Shown: positions 24,356-35,434 of the stretch, piece by piece
How the letters are laid out: each line of letters begins with the position of its first letter
How positions within the stretch are numbered: the first letter of the stretch is position 1
Source: Mytilus edulis
Lineage: Eukaryota; Mollusca; Bivalvia; Mytilida; Mytilidae
Length of the DNA: 64,000 nucleotides
Assembly (NCBI RefSeq): GCF_963676685.1
Contig: NC_092350.1
Coordinates: 65,341,674 to 65,405,673 of the forward strand
Reading direction: 5' to 3'
The notes under the pieces: generated by a model
The model's database searches: none
Seen by the model: the letters and a program-made list of their open reading frames with translations, nothing else
What the model was told of the DNA's origin: nothing
Position numbers and translations under genes: made by a program

Positions 24356-25764
24356 AAAGCATAATACAAATGGAGCAAAAAATAATTGATGATGCACCAT
24401 TTAAACTTTCAGCATTCTAGTAAAGCATGATTTATTCGACTATTTTCAGATTACAGACTTTTGACTCCAGAGTTAATTTTTTTTTTACAGGTATCCTTAT
24501 CTTTGGTAGGACATCCTGATACCTTGGTCAAGTAAGAGCAACGTAAATAAGTTAAAACAACACTTCAATCTGTGCAATTTTTGGGGGAAATACAGAGTAT
24601 CAGAATGGCCCACCATAGATTAGGTAACCTGTTGAAAATTGTATAATCTTGAGTCAAAAGTTGTTATATGAAAATAGTATAAAAATACGGATTCTGTACA
24701 TGTGTCAACACTTCACTTAAAAGGATCTGACAAATCACCATTCACCCTTCTGTTCTGGTAATTTTTACTTCAACCAATGAGAGTTTTGCCTCCAAAATTG
24801 TGATAGTATGTGTCATTGAACAAAACCAGAGAATATCAAAGGTATTTAAAACAAGCAACAACCAAGCATTGCAAAATCCTTATTTATAAGCAAAGCATGG
24901 ACAACAGATCTGAACGTCAATCTCTTGGTTAACTATATCTGTACCAGTGGAATAACCCACAAGTCCGTAAAATTCTAAAATGGTGAATTAGGCTTATGGT
25001 AGAAAAATAAATGATGTAATAAAATAATTCTTGACATATAATACAAAATAGTAAAATCAAGATCATATAATATCACAAAGTCTATAAGAACTATAAAAAT
25101 ATCATATATAAAAATAGAAGTTACAAATTTTGTAGAAAAACATTCAATATCAAATTTGATGTACAAATACAAGATATATATGTAAAAGTTACCTATAAAA
25201 AATTTCAATCTTTCACTCATTTTAAAAATAAATCTCAAACAAATTACTAGTAATTTCCATGTAAAGAAGCAAAAATGGCACCATTATAAAGATACAAAAC
25301 AAACTCCAGTATCTTTCTACAAAACATGTAAGGATCTGAAGTTATAATTAAAAATTATATTTAAATGATTTAATTTTTCATTTAATGACAAGTCAATAAA
25401 AAAATTAACTGTGTAACATACCTTACTCAATGCTTTTTGGGCATTCAAATTGTAATTGCCCTATAATATTAGTTTTGACCAGTTACTGGCAGTACTGTCA
25501 AGTTTTCATACAGCAAATGTGAGATTTGGACTATTTGTAAAGTTCAAAGAGAAAAAAAATAGATCAAAGGAAAATGCAACCATGATCAAAACTTCATGAA
25601 AACTTCTTAACTTTTTTTTTAACTTTTATTTCTCTTTTAAAACAAAGTTCTTAAAGTATCCAAATTTTAATATGTGATCTTCCTTAACTATTCCTTCCCT
25701 CAGTACTTGCTGAAGACTTTTGCATTGCAACCTGTGACCCAAACAGGCTTTGATTTGATTTTTT
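24356..25764. other. Intergenic, nothing recognised
   Basis: AT-rich sequence without supportable exons. The longest frames (such as 24975-25238 minus) are low-complexity and lack splice or family signals. Confidence 0.4.
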
Positions 25765-25996
25765 GTGTTTTAACACCACTTTTTAGCACCACATTTAGGC
25801 TATTTTGTGGTGGCCATTTTTTATTGTTGGAAGAAGCCAGAGTGCCCAGAGAAAACCACTGACCTTGATAGGAAAGCTGACAATTCTAGTCAATTAAGAT
25901 TGGAGTCAAGTGCACCCGGTTGGAACTGACAACTTCAGTGTTGATTGGCAAGGGATTACAGTAGTAACTACCTAGACCACTCCGCCACTGGGGCCC
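25765..25996 (-). mobile_element. tRNA-derived SINE, second copy
   Basis: Read on the minus strand it has an A-box-like 'ggcggagtggtctaggta' near 25985-25968, a degenerate B-box 'gttgtcagttccaacc' near 25932-25917, and the same tail as the 13458-13905 copy ('aataaaaaatggccaccac'). The head resembles a Leu/Ser-type tRNA in its A box, but the copy is decayed and is not a tRNA gene. Confidence 0.7.
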
Positions 25997-26639
25997 GACC
26001 AAAACAGGAAGTTTTTTGAGAAACAGTTTTTCAGGTTGGACAATATAAGGATAATACTTATCCAGATACTGAGAACTATAACTAAAAATGATGAACAAAT
26101 AAAATTATTGCAATGTACAAACCACTCGGCCGGGTATAATAAAAATTGACAATTTAACCTTTTTAAGAACATTGGTAAATCTAAAAAGTTTGATTTAACG
26201 TGTGAAAACTTAAACAATAATAACTCAACAAAAAATGACTGTGAAAGGTACAAACAAACTAATTTAACTGAACTAATCACAAACTAATAAATGTAAATGA
26301 AGCAAAAGTTTATAAAACATGACTCAGGTGGCGTAGATCAGAATGCCAATGCTTATACAACTGCATACTAAATATCATTGACCTACTTATAGTGATTCCC
26401 TATAAACTAGACCTTATCACAAACTAATACAATGGTGACACCGATGCAGCCAGAAAAAGCATACCTATGTCTTGCTTTTTTCTCTGTCAAGGCGAGACAA
26501 TTATGTGATGTGAGATAGAATTGATTGTGTCTTGAAGTTTGTAAATGAGCACCAAATCTATAAATATAATAAATGTTTCGCTGAGCACAGCCTGATACAA
26601 CTGCAAAGGATGAACCCTGAACAGTTATGGCAAATTTGG

Positions 26640-27210
26640 ACACTATATTCAAGCTTGATTCTGCCTGAATTTAGAATTTGAGAAAAAAAATTGACCCCCA
26701 AATTTTTTTGACTCCACCTTGGAGCAATTACCCCCACACTCAATCCCAGCCTTTCCTTTGTATTATGGAACCTTTTAGTACGATTTTAGAGTGATCCATA
26801 TTCTTAAACACAAGTTGTCTGGAAAATTGAAAAATGCTTGTTTTTGGCCCTTATACCTTAACTGTTGGTACCATAACCCCAAAAATGAATCCAAACCTTC
26901 TACTTGCATGACTTGTGGTATTAAATATTGTGTTACAAATTCAGAGCAATTGAAATATTTATACACAAGTTATTATCCTGAAAGTAGAAAAATGCTTGTT
27001 TTGGGCCCCTAATTCCAAAACGGTTGGGACCATCATCCCCAAAAACAATCCCAACCTGGGATCCCCTTGTGGTATTAAACCTTCTTATTAAATTTCATAG
27101 AGATCCATTTACTTAAATGTTAAACTAAAGTTATTGTCTAGACACCAAATGTGTCTACTGACGTTGACGCAGATGACGATGACAACATCATACCATTATA
27201 CTATCCCAAA
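26640..27210 (+). repeat. Second copy of the about 160-bp repeat family
   Basis: Two to three units contain 'aaaaatgcttgtttt', 'aactgttggtaccataac' and 'atcccaacct'. The end region has 'gacgcagatgacgatgac' and 'gataacatcat'-like sequence, comparable with the array at 1-1010. It lies just past the stop codon of the Ig-TIR gene and may hold its 3' untranslated region. Confidence 0.65.
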
Positions 27211-27237
27211 ACTTTTTTTGCGATCGTATAAAAACAA

Positions 27238-30200
27238 TTAGACACTTGTTAACATTTGTTCTTCAGGATCTTTAGAACCCCTTCTTTCTTGCTTTGGCAA
27301 GCCTTTTTTGACTCCAAAAATGAAATTCCTCCACTTCCTATCCCAATTACAACTGGTTTCCTTTGGCCACACAACTGGATTTATTTTCTTCTTATCCAAG
27401 GAACCAGACAAAATGATATGAGTAACTTCTCTCCCTTTAAATGCTGACAAATATCTTTCTTCTAAGTCTCCTACTTCTCCAACAATAATGACACAGGCAC
27501 ACTCCTGACACATAGTATCAAGTAAGGCTGGCAATGCTAAAAGAAAAGAAACAAATGAATATAATGACACAGGGACACTCCTGACACATAGTATCAAACT
27601 GGGTTGCCAACACTAAAACTAAAAGAAAAGAAACAAATGAATATAAAGACACAGGCACACTCCTGACACATAGTATCAAATTGGGTTGCCAACACTAAAA
27701 GAAAAGAAACAGGAATATAATGACACAGGCACACTCCTGACACATAGTATCAAATTGGGTTGCCAACACTAAAAGAAAAGAAACAGGAATATAATGACAC
27801 AGGCACACTCCTGACACATAGTATCAAGTAAGGCTGGCAATGCTAAAAGAAAAGAAACAAATGAATATAATGACACAGGGACACTCCTGACACATAGTAT
27901 CAAATTGGGTTGCCAACACTAAAACTAAAAGAAAAGAAACAAATGAATATAAAGACACAGGCACACTCCTGACACATAGTATCAAATTGGGTTGCCAACA
28001 CTAAAAGAAAAGAAACAGGAATATAATGACACAGGCACACTCCTGACACATAGTATCAAATTGGGTTGCCAACACTAAAAGAAAAGAAACAGGAATATAA
28101 TGACACAGGCACACTCCTGACACATAGTATCAAGTAAGGCTGGCAATGCTAAAAGAAAAGAAACAAATGAATATAATGACACAGGGACACTCGTGACACA
28201 TAGTATCAAATTGGGTTGCCAACACTAAAACTAAAAGAAAAGAAACAAATGAATATAAAGACACAGGCACACTCCTGACACATAGTATCAAATTGGATTG
28301 CCAACACTAAAAGAAAAGAAACAAAGGTATATAATGACACAGGCACATTCCTGACACATAGTATCAAGTAGGGTTGGCAATGCTTAAAGAAAAGATACAA
28401 ATGTATATATTCATTAACTTTTGTTGATACATGTACATGATAAGGGAAAATTCTACATATTTTTACTTGACCATGCGGATCTGACAAAGGAGAAAATTTG
28501 GGGCTGGTTGTTAAAATTTGCCCTAATAAAGGCAACTGAGTAGTAAACCGCTGTTCAGAAGTCATAAATCATCATTTTGAATTTTGTTTGAACTTTCATG
28601 AATGCCAGTTTTGCTTATAATTACAATTCTACTTATTGTTTGCTTTTCTCAATTTCAATCAAAGTACACTATTCAACTAGTCAATGCGTTTTTTAAAGAT
28701 TGTCATGGGCATCTGAAGTTTACAAAAGTTGACTCGGAACAAATATTACTTGGTTATCAAAACCTGTTTTTTTTTTAATTGAATAGACAATTATTGTACT
28801 ATAATATGCTAAATAAGGTTTCAGTTTTCACGTTTAAATTATTTTACATTTGTTATTTCAGGGCCTTTTAAAGGGGAATATGAGGTATGAGTTTTGCTCA
28901 TTGTTGAAGGCCTTACAGTGACCCATAGTTGTTAACTTTTACATCATAAGTTCTCCTGAGTCCTGTGGAGAGATGTTTTTTTTTACATATTCATACTTAC
29001 AATAACCAGCTTGTTGATCCATAGAATCCGGCCCAGGAGGATATTCTCTGAGATTATATTCGTGTAGTCCTGATTTTAATTGTTGCACCTTGTCATATAC
29101 TTCTGCACCTTCATTGTATAGTATCAGACCATGAAATGGCTTGTCACCTGTGAATACAAAAATAGTAACTATTGCAGTAATATTTATGACAGTATTAAGA
29201 GGGTGGTAAAAGGTTTATTTTCATGCCATGTTTTTGGCCTTTTTGTTTCACATGTTGTCGTTTTGTGACGTTTTATTTATTGTTTTCTCATGTTTGATTC
29301 GATGTGCGTGCTTCGTGTCCCCTTATTTATTTTCCGTGTTTCGTGTAGGTACTTTTTATTTCTCGTGCTTATCTCACATTTGATTCAAAGGTAACCCAGA
29401 TGAATTCATAATCCTCCCAGATATTATATATGTATAGTATGCAATAAAGTCAATGAAATTTATACTATGAATATTTATTTTTTTAAATCAGATGCAACTC
29501 AAGACGTTAAAAGGTGACTCTAAGACTGCTAGTCAAGGGTGACATTATGGACTTCATTTCTATTACCAATGACTGCATGATCTGATATGAGTTAAAATTT
29601 CTAGTACTGTTTTTATTAATAATTATGATTTTATTTCTCATGCTTCGTTTTTTCCCTAATTTTTATTTCCATGCAAAGTTTTTGTGATTTTTATTTCACA
29701 TGTTTCCATGTTTAGAATCCCTCTTTACCACCCTCTATTGAGTTCATACAATTTCAGTTTTCTTTTTTTGATTACTGAGTTTAATATGACATCCATTTTC
29801 AAAGAACTAGAACATTTCCATTCTCAATTTTATACTTCAGGAATTCTTTTAAGTGTAAAATCGTCATAAATGTAAATATACTGTAAATTAGTTTTTTTTT
29901 CATGTGTTTAATATCCCCTTTGATGACTGCAGTTAAGAAAACATGTCCTGCTAGTTAGTTGTCTAATGTCATACTGTATCGCAGGTTATTTTCGTGGATG
30001 TAAAATTTCGCGATCGTCATTGAATAAGGTATACGAAATATTTTGGCGGTTATCATTTTGGTGGATTCAATGTTTTTATCTATACCTTTGCATGTGTACT
30101 TTTAAATTGGCGGAATTTATTGAGGTGATTTAGTTCTATCCGCGAAAATAAGATATTAATATTTACAACCCACTATACGGTATCTCAGTTATTAAAGAGT

Positions 30201-32470
30201 TGAATTTTTATGGTAGATGCTTGATTATAGACTCATGCAGAGCTTGACATATTGTATAAACATATGCTTATTGTTGAAAACTCTCTTTTACTCTCAATTT
30301 CTTTCGTAGGGTTGCTGTCTCTTAAACATATACCCCACATTCATACTGAAGTAACTAATGAAGCCTGCCTCCCGAAAATGATTTTTTGCTGTGTTGACAA
30401 CCCATTGGTGGCCTTGGTGGCCTTGGGCTGTTTTCTGCTCTTTGGTTGGGTAGTTGTCTCTATGACACATTCACAATTTCCATTCTCAATTCTATCTACA
30501 GTATACATTTGACATGAACTATTCAAAAGAAGGTCATACCTTTCTCTGGTAAGTTATGTGTAAGACGACGATGAACATAACTAATTCGTGGATGATATAG
30601 GCAGAAGATTCCAACTATAACGAAAATGACAACACCCACTGGCAATAGGATAGACAGCACTATCTTTATGTCAACTTTTGTATCTTCTATGGTGGAAGAA
30701 TCTGAAAGAACATGCATAGAGATAACAGTAATTGGTCTGAGACCACAATTAATTTGTAGTGCATTTCTTTTAGAACATAAATGAAAATTAAAAAAATCCC
30801 ACCTGCGCTTTCTCAATGAAATTTTTACAGTGTGTTGTACTACTTTTGGGACAAATTATATCAAAACTATAGAAAACTTCATCGGCTCTAACTCAAAATA
30901 TGGACAATTTTATGTTTAGGGCGTCTTGAAATCTTTTGACAGCTTCCGAAGTGCTAATTTTTAACCTTTTTCAGCTGGACCAAATCACTACTTTCCTTTA
31001 AAATTCTGAACCCAACTTTTTTTACAGTATAATTTCACCCCCCTACTTACAATTTGAAGCATAAAACATGGAGAAATAAATTTGGAAGGGGTATAAAAAA
31101 TATTGGCAAGTTACCCACTGTCAATACTACGGACTAGGGACAACGAAAATCAAGGGATGACAATTGTGGTCTCGGACCAATTGGACAAATATTCAACAAA
31201 GAATAAACAGCCACGCCTTTAGTGCATAATGTATACCATTTGCCTATATAGTTATAAAATAAAGTTCCATAACATCTCAATATCAAATCAGAAAATTATA
31301 AAAACTAAAGAGTTATTTTAAGATATAAAACAGTCTAATTCTATGAAACTGCTCAAAGCACTTTTGAGTTATCGTCTGAAAACTGGAAAATTACCCATTT
31401 TAAATTAATAAAATCCCATTATTTAGAAACCTAAAAACTCAAATTTGTAAAAATCTAAAGGGAACTTACGTCAATATTTATAAACAATTCACCAAAGTTT
31501 CATTGAAACTGCTCAAGGCATTTTTGAATTAATCAGAAACGTAAAATAACTGATCGGAAATGTAAAATCTAAAATACATAAAAATTGGAAGGAAACTCAC
31601 ATCAAAATATATAAACAATTCACCAAAGTTGCTTGCAAATTGGTGAAAGTGGTTTTGAGTTGTTCAAAAACTGGAAAATCCCAATTTTTAAATAAAAAAA
31701 CCCAAAAACTCTTGAAACAAAAAAATCTAAAAATTACCAAAATCGAAAATATAAAAAATTCAAGAGTTTTATGCAAATTAATGAAACTATTTTTTTTAGT
31801 TATTGCCTGACATGCTGACAATGGATAGATGGAAATGGGTATACCATAAAATGTTTCAAAAACAGAAGTACAAAAATGATTACTGTTAGGATTGACAGAA
31901 AACAGTAGATTTCCCTTCGACAAATATTGTTATGACTGATAGCAAAAGTAGTTTTCCCAAAAAACTGATTTAGATTTAACTCGCTCTTTTTAATTTTACA
32001 TTAAATTTTGACAAAATATTAACTTTAAAAAAGAAGATGTGGTATGATTGCCAATGTAACAACTGCCCACAAGACAGTTTTACAACAATATATAAAAATT
32101 TCCTTAAAAATCAACCATTTCATTAAAAATCAACCATTTCATTAAAAATCAACCATTTCATTAAAAATCAACCATTTCATTAAAATTTGACCAAACTAAT
32201 TGCCAGAATTTGTTTTAAGTGTATATCAGTCTCTGTTTATACACAGTACCTTGTTCAAGTAACCATGCACTTAGTAGTTGTAAAGGTCCTGTTTCGGCAA
32301 ACATTGTACAATTTACATTGATACCAAAGTCTTCTTTTCTGATGTTCAGCAAGGTCAAATTCTTGCTAACTATTACACGTCCATCTACTATTCTGAAAAA
32401 TATACATCCAAATTATTGAATACAACACTAATTTGTAAAGACATATTTTCTGTTTTGAAAAATTATTCTG

Positions 32471-32517
<47 letters not shown>

Positions 32518-35417
32518 TTTTGTAAATTTATTGGGGTGTAAAAGCATTGACCGAAGTACATTTTGTATGAAAATGTACACACAGTCAACGCTTTTACAAC
32601 CCTATAAAATTACAAAAAGAAGCATTCAATACTTATAATTACATTTTTTAGCTATGATCATGAAAACACGAATTTTATATATTTTATTATTTAATTCACC
32701 TGTGCACTTTACTGTTGGAGTACGTGTTATCATGAGTGAAAAGTTGTATTGAGCAATGCAACTGCTTACGGAATAACACGTGATGTGCAGTTAGCCAATC
32801 AGAATAAAATATTATAATGAAACATACATCTAATGTAATTATTAGACTATACCTAACCTCTTCGACAGCTTGCTCTTTTTGTATCTTTCACCACCTGGGA
32901 AACGAAAAGATATAAAGTCTACATCGGTGGTACAGTTAGGCTCTCCAGTATCTGCCCTACAACTAAATGTTACATTGGTTCCAATGGAAGCAGTCTGATT
33001 GTAAAATGAAAGCTGCTTTACTATTGGTGGTACACATTCTACAAGAAGCAAAAATAAAATTATCTTAATCATTGAACAACACAAAAATACACAAAAAAAT
33101 TAAACTACGAGTACCATTACTTTTTAAAGTTCTAAATATAACATTCCTCTCAATTACTTTGGTAATGAAAAGTCATCATGAGTATTGACTGAATACTGAA
33201 AAGTAATAGGGCTCTTCACAGTTAGTTCGGCCATATTGGATAGGGGGCAGATTTTTTTGAAAGAGGTGGAAATAGTATGAAAGTATGGGAAATCCTATGT
33301 GTGTTTCCAAGCAACTGCTCTGTTATAATGATGTTTTCCCGTATTTTTCACACCATCTTTACCTCCATTATGAAAATCACATTTGAGGTTACTTTAAATT
33401 CAGAAATTATTGTGAGGTTTTTATTAATGCAAATAATGTGACTAGCTATATACATGATATAGGTGAGTATTGCATTAATGAGAACTTGCATTTTGATAGC
33501 TAAAACATAGATGTGTAAAATGTAGATTTTTTTGAAATCACAATAATTGAACTCACTACCTTAACCATTTTTGAAAATAATAACCGCACACAATAATTTC
33601 TGTGTTTTAATAAAGATTTATGATCATGATGATGATACCTTGAAAATGGACTGAATAACCTTGACCGTTTTCACCATCAACACAAATGTAACTACCACCT
33701 GCAGATGGGTCAAACTGTTTTACAATCAATGATCTTCCTCCATTGTCCAACTCACAGTTCTTTTCTTTTTGGCAAAAAGAAAACGGGTATAGCTCTGGTT
33801 GATAATTGTCATGATTGTATGAATGTATGAAATACCATGTAATATTTACTCCTCCTACTTGTTTACGTTGACACAAAATTTCCACTTTGTCTCCATTTTT
33901 CCCAGTATAAGTTATAAAGTTAATTGTGTAATTTTCTAAAAAATAAAAATAATAAAATCATTATTTTTAAAGTGATTTGACATACAATTTTCTATAAAAA
34001 AAAAACCAAAAAAAACATTATTTATAAAGTGAGTTGACATACTGAAAATCTTGAATGAATTTTCAAAATTCCGTTTTATGAAAACCTAAGTCTGACTGAG
34101 ACATACAAATAGGGTAATTCCTGTATATCTCCATTCTTGAAAGCAATTTAACCCTGCTATGCTGAAGGTGTACATAACTCTGAAATCCAAAAAATTTGAC
34201 ATTAATTTTAATGGCTTGTTTTGAGAGAACATTACTGCATGTTAACCCTAGCAGCAAATTTTTTTTTATATATAGATATATATTTTAATTAAGTTATCAA
34301 AATTAGTTAAACATTAGATAAATTCAATTACAAAATAACTTTCATATCATAGTTGACCCTCTCATCGTTCAGATAAGAAACAGTTTTAATAAGAAAAAAT
34401 AGATAAAGAAAATACAGGTTGCCTTCGATTGAACAAGAACACTAAATTCATAACAGTCGGAAAACATAAATTTAAAATTTAAGAGTTGATGTCTCATCTT
34501 CATATACACATCTCCTTTAATTCACAAATAAAACTGAAGAAAAGTACAGATAGAAAAAAGTGTTATTCTTGAATAACTTTTTCAAATATATTTCTGAAAA
34601 GATCAATTGTATAATAGTATATCAGATCAGTCCTAAGTGTCTTTTTTGTTGTTGGGATATATACAAGTACCCAGCCACGTCCACTTTATGTTTTTGTTAG
34701 ATGTATTTCTATTCATATCCATTTGATGAGTTAATCCTTTTTCAACTGTTTTGTATAGTTCTTTCTTGTGATGTACTGAAAAGTACACCACTGTCGCAGG
34801 TTAGAGGGAGTGTTGGGATCTCGCTCACATATTTAACCCCACAACATTCTGTATACATGTGCACAACATTCTGTATACATGTGCACAACATTCTGTATAC
34901 ATGTGCCTGTCCCAAGTCAGGAGCATGTAATTCAGTGGTTGTCGTTTGTTGATGTGTTGCATATTTGTTTTTTGTTCATTTTTTGTACATTCATTAGATT
35001 GTTAGTTTTCTTGTTTGAATTGTTTTACATTTGTCATTTCTGGGACTTTTATAGCTGACTATGCGGTATGTGCTTTGCTCATTGTTGAAAGTCGTAGTGA
35101 CCTATAGTTGTTAATTTCTTTGTCATTCGGTCTCTTGTCATGCTTGTGGAGAGTTGTCTCATTGGCAATCATACCACGTCTTCTTTTTCATATATATATG
35201 AAAATCAACGTACTATTTCCTAGTTACTATTTCAAGACTTAAACAATTAATGGTAACCAGTATATAATAACTTACTGTTTCGTGGCTCTATTTCAAGACT
35301 TGAACAATGGTAACCAGTTTATAATAACTTACTGTTTCCTAGTTCTACTTCAAGACTTGAACACTGGTAACCAGTATTAAATAATACTGATAGGAAAAAC
35401 AAATAATGTACTGCCAT
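27238..35417 (-). CDS. Ig-like / TIR transmembrane receptor, IL-1-receptor-like (seven exons, complete)
   Basis: Coding exons on the minus strand: 35417-35333, 33935-33639, 33038-32858, 32392-32250, 30701-30540, 29147-29001 and 27536-27238. Phases join to 1314 bases, 437 residues plus a stop. Residues 1 to about 20 (MAVHYLFFLSVLFNTGYQC) form a signal peptide. Exon 2 is an Ig-like domain with 'VEILCQRK', 'ITWYF' and 'GGSYICVDG'. Exons 3-4 are a second Ig domain ('NVTFSCRAD', 'FGINVNCT') with N-glycosylation sites. Exon 5 carries one membrane helix, about residues 247-271 ('VLSILLPVGVVIFVIVGIF'). Exons 6-7 read as a TIR domain: a 'REYPPG' loop at the box 2 position and 'KWRNFIF' at the box 3 position, but 'FHGLILYNEG' at the box 1 position is unusual. 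IL-1 receptors usually have three Ig domains; this has two. A cytokine-receptor or pattern-recognition role is inference. An acceptor-like 'ttttcag' at 35435 suggests an untranslated first exon. Confidence 0.8.
27481..28410 (-). repeat. Higher-order tandem array derived from the last exon's 5' edge
   Basis: Units of about 70-80 bp each contain 'gacacatagtatcaa' plus an 'aaaagaaaagaaac' tract. On the minus strand that reads as a pyrimidine tract, an AG and the opening coding bases of the TIR exon. Four units form a block that repeats every 306 bp ('agtaaggctggcaatgc' at 27521, 27827 and 28133), with a shorter block starting at 28367. The array spans the true exon start (27536) and runs about 870 bp into the intron. 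Confidence 0.9.
28860..28985 (-). repeat. Family-A repeat fragment, inverted
   Basis: It is recognised by 'gctcattgttgaaggcc', 'acccatagttgttaac' and the 'gagagatg' end. It lies in the intron before the last receptor exon. Confidence 0.55.
29198..29740. mobile_element. MITE with 'agagggtggtaaa' inverted ends
   Basis: The left end is 'agagggtggtaaa' (about 29199) and the right end 'tttaccaccctct' (ends about 29738). The interior repeats 'tttttatttctcgtgctt'-like phrases near 29350 and 29630. It lies in a receptor intron, about 50 bp upstream of exon 6. Confidence 0.6.
30290..30495 (-). repeat. Inverted fragment of the 18388-18745 repeat family
   Basis: It shares 'agttgtctctatgacaca' and 'atttccattctcaatt' (reverse-complement family phrases) with 19155-19320. 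Intron of the receptor gene. Confidence 0.5.
30731..31182. mobile_element. MITE with 19-bp inverted ends
   Basis: The left end 'ttggtctgagaccacaatt' and the right end 'aattgtggtctcggaccaa' pair with one mismatch. It lies in the receptor intron upstream of the membrane-helix exon; the interior is not coding. Confidence 0.7.
31300..31830. repeat. Diverged tandem repeat, about 100-130-bp unit
   Basis: The phrases 'taaacaattcaccaaagtt', 'gaaactgctcaaagca' and 'aactggaaaatc' recur three to four times with drift. Receptor intron; no coding signal. Confidence 0.5.
32100..32190 (+). repeat. 19-bp tandem repeat, about four copies
   Basis: The unit 'attaaaaatcaaccatttc' is repeated nearly perfectly. 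It lies about 60 bp from the end of receptor exon 4 on the intron side. A family-A fragment ('agaagatgtggtatgattg') precedes it at 32034-32080. Confidence 0.85.
32473..32514 (+). repeat. (CT)n microsatellite
   Basis: About 21 uninterrupted CT dinucleotides. The following 32518-32625 forms an inverted repeat ('gtgtaaaagcattgac' against 'gtcaacgcttttacaa'). Confidence 0.95.
34685..35192 (-). repeat. Family-A repeat, inverted, in receptor intron 1
   Basis: Family phrases in reverse complement include 'gacctatagttgttaat' and 'gagagttgtctcattggc', ending 'ataccacgtcttctttt'. A 22-bp motif ('acaacattctgtatacatgt') is tandemly repeated three times inside at about 34841-34906. Confidence 0.75.
35222..35385 (-). 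repeat. Partial tandem copies of the signal-peptide exon's 3' end
   Basis: The end of receptor exon 1 with its splice donor (minus-strand 'gaaacagtaag') is followed in the intron by two decayed copies with spacings of about 57 and 61 bp. Each keeps a 'ttcaagactt' core and a donor-like 'aaacagtaag'. They could act as decoy donors or be relics of slippage. Confidence 0.75.
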
Positions 35418-35434
35418 CAAAAGTCGCTCACAAT

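Noticed and set aside
26558-27012. Short frames around 26558-27012 on both strands
   Set aside because: They fall in the 160-bp repeat family and lack splice or family support.
28206-28565. 119-codon minus-strand frame resembling the receptor's last exon
   Set aside because: It is made of the tandem copies of the exon edge plus intron; only the first coding bases of the exon are repeated.
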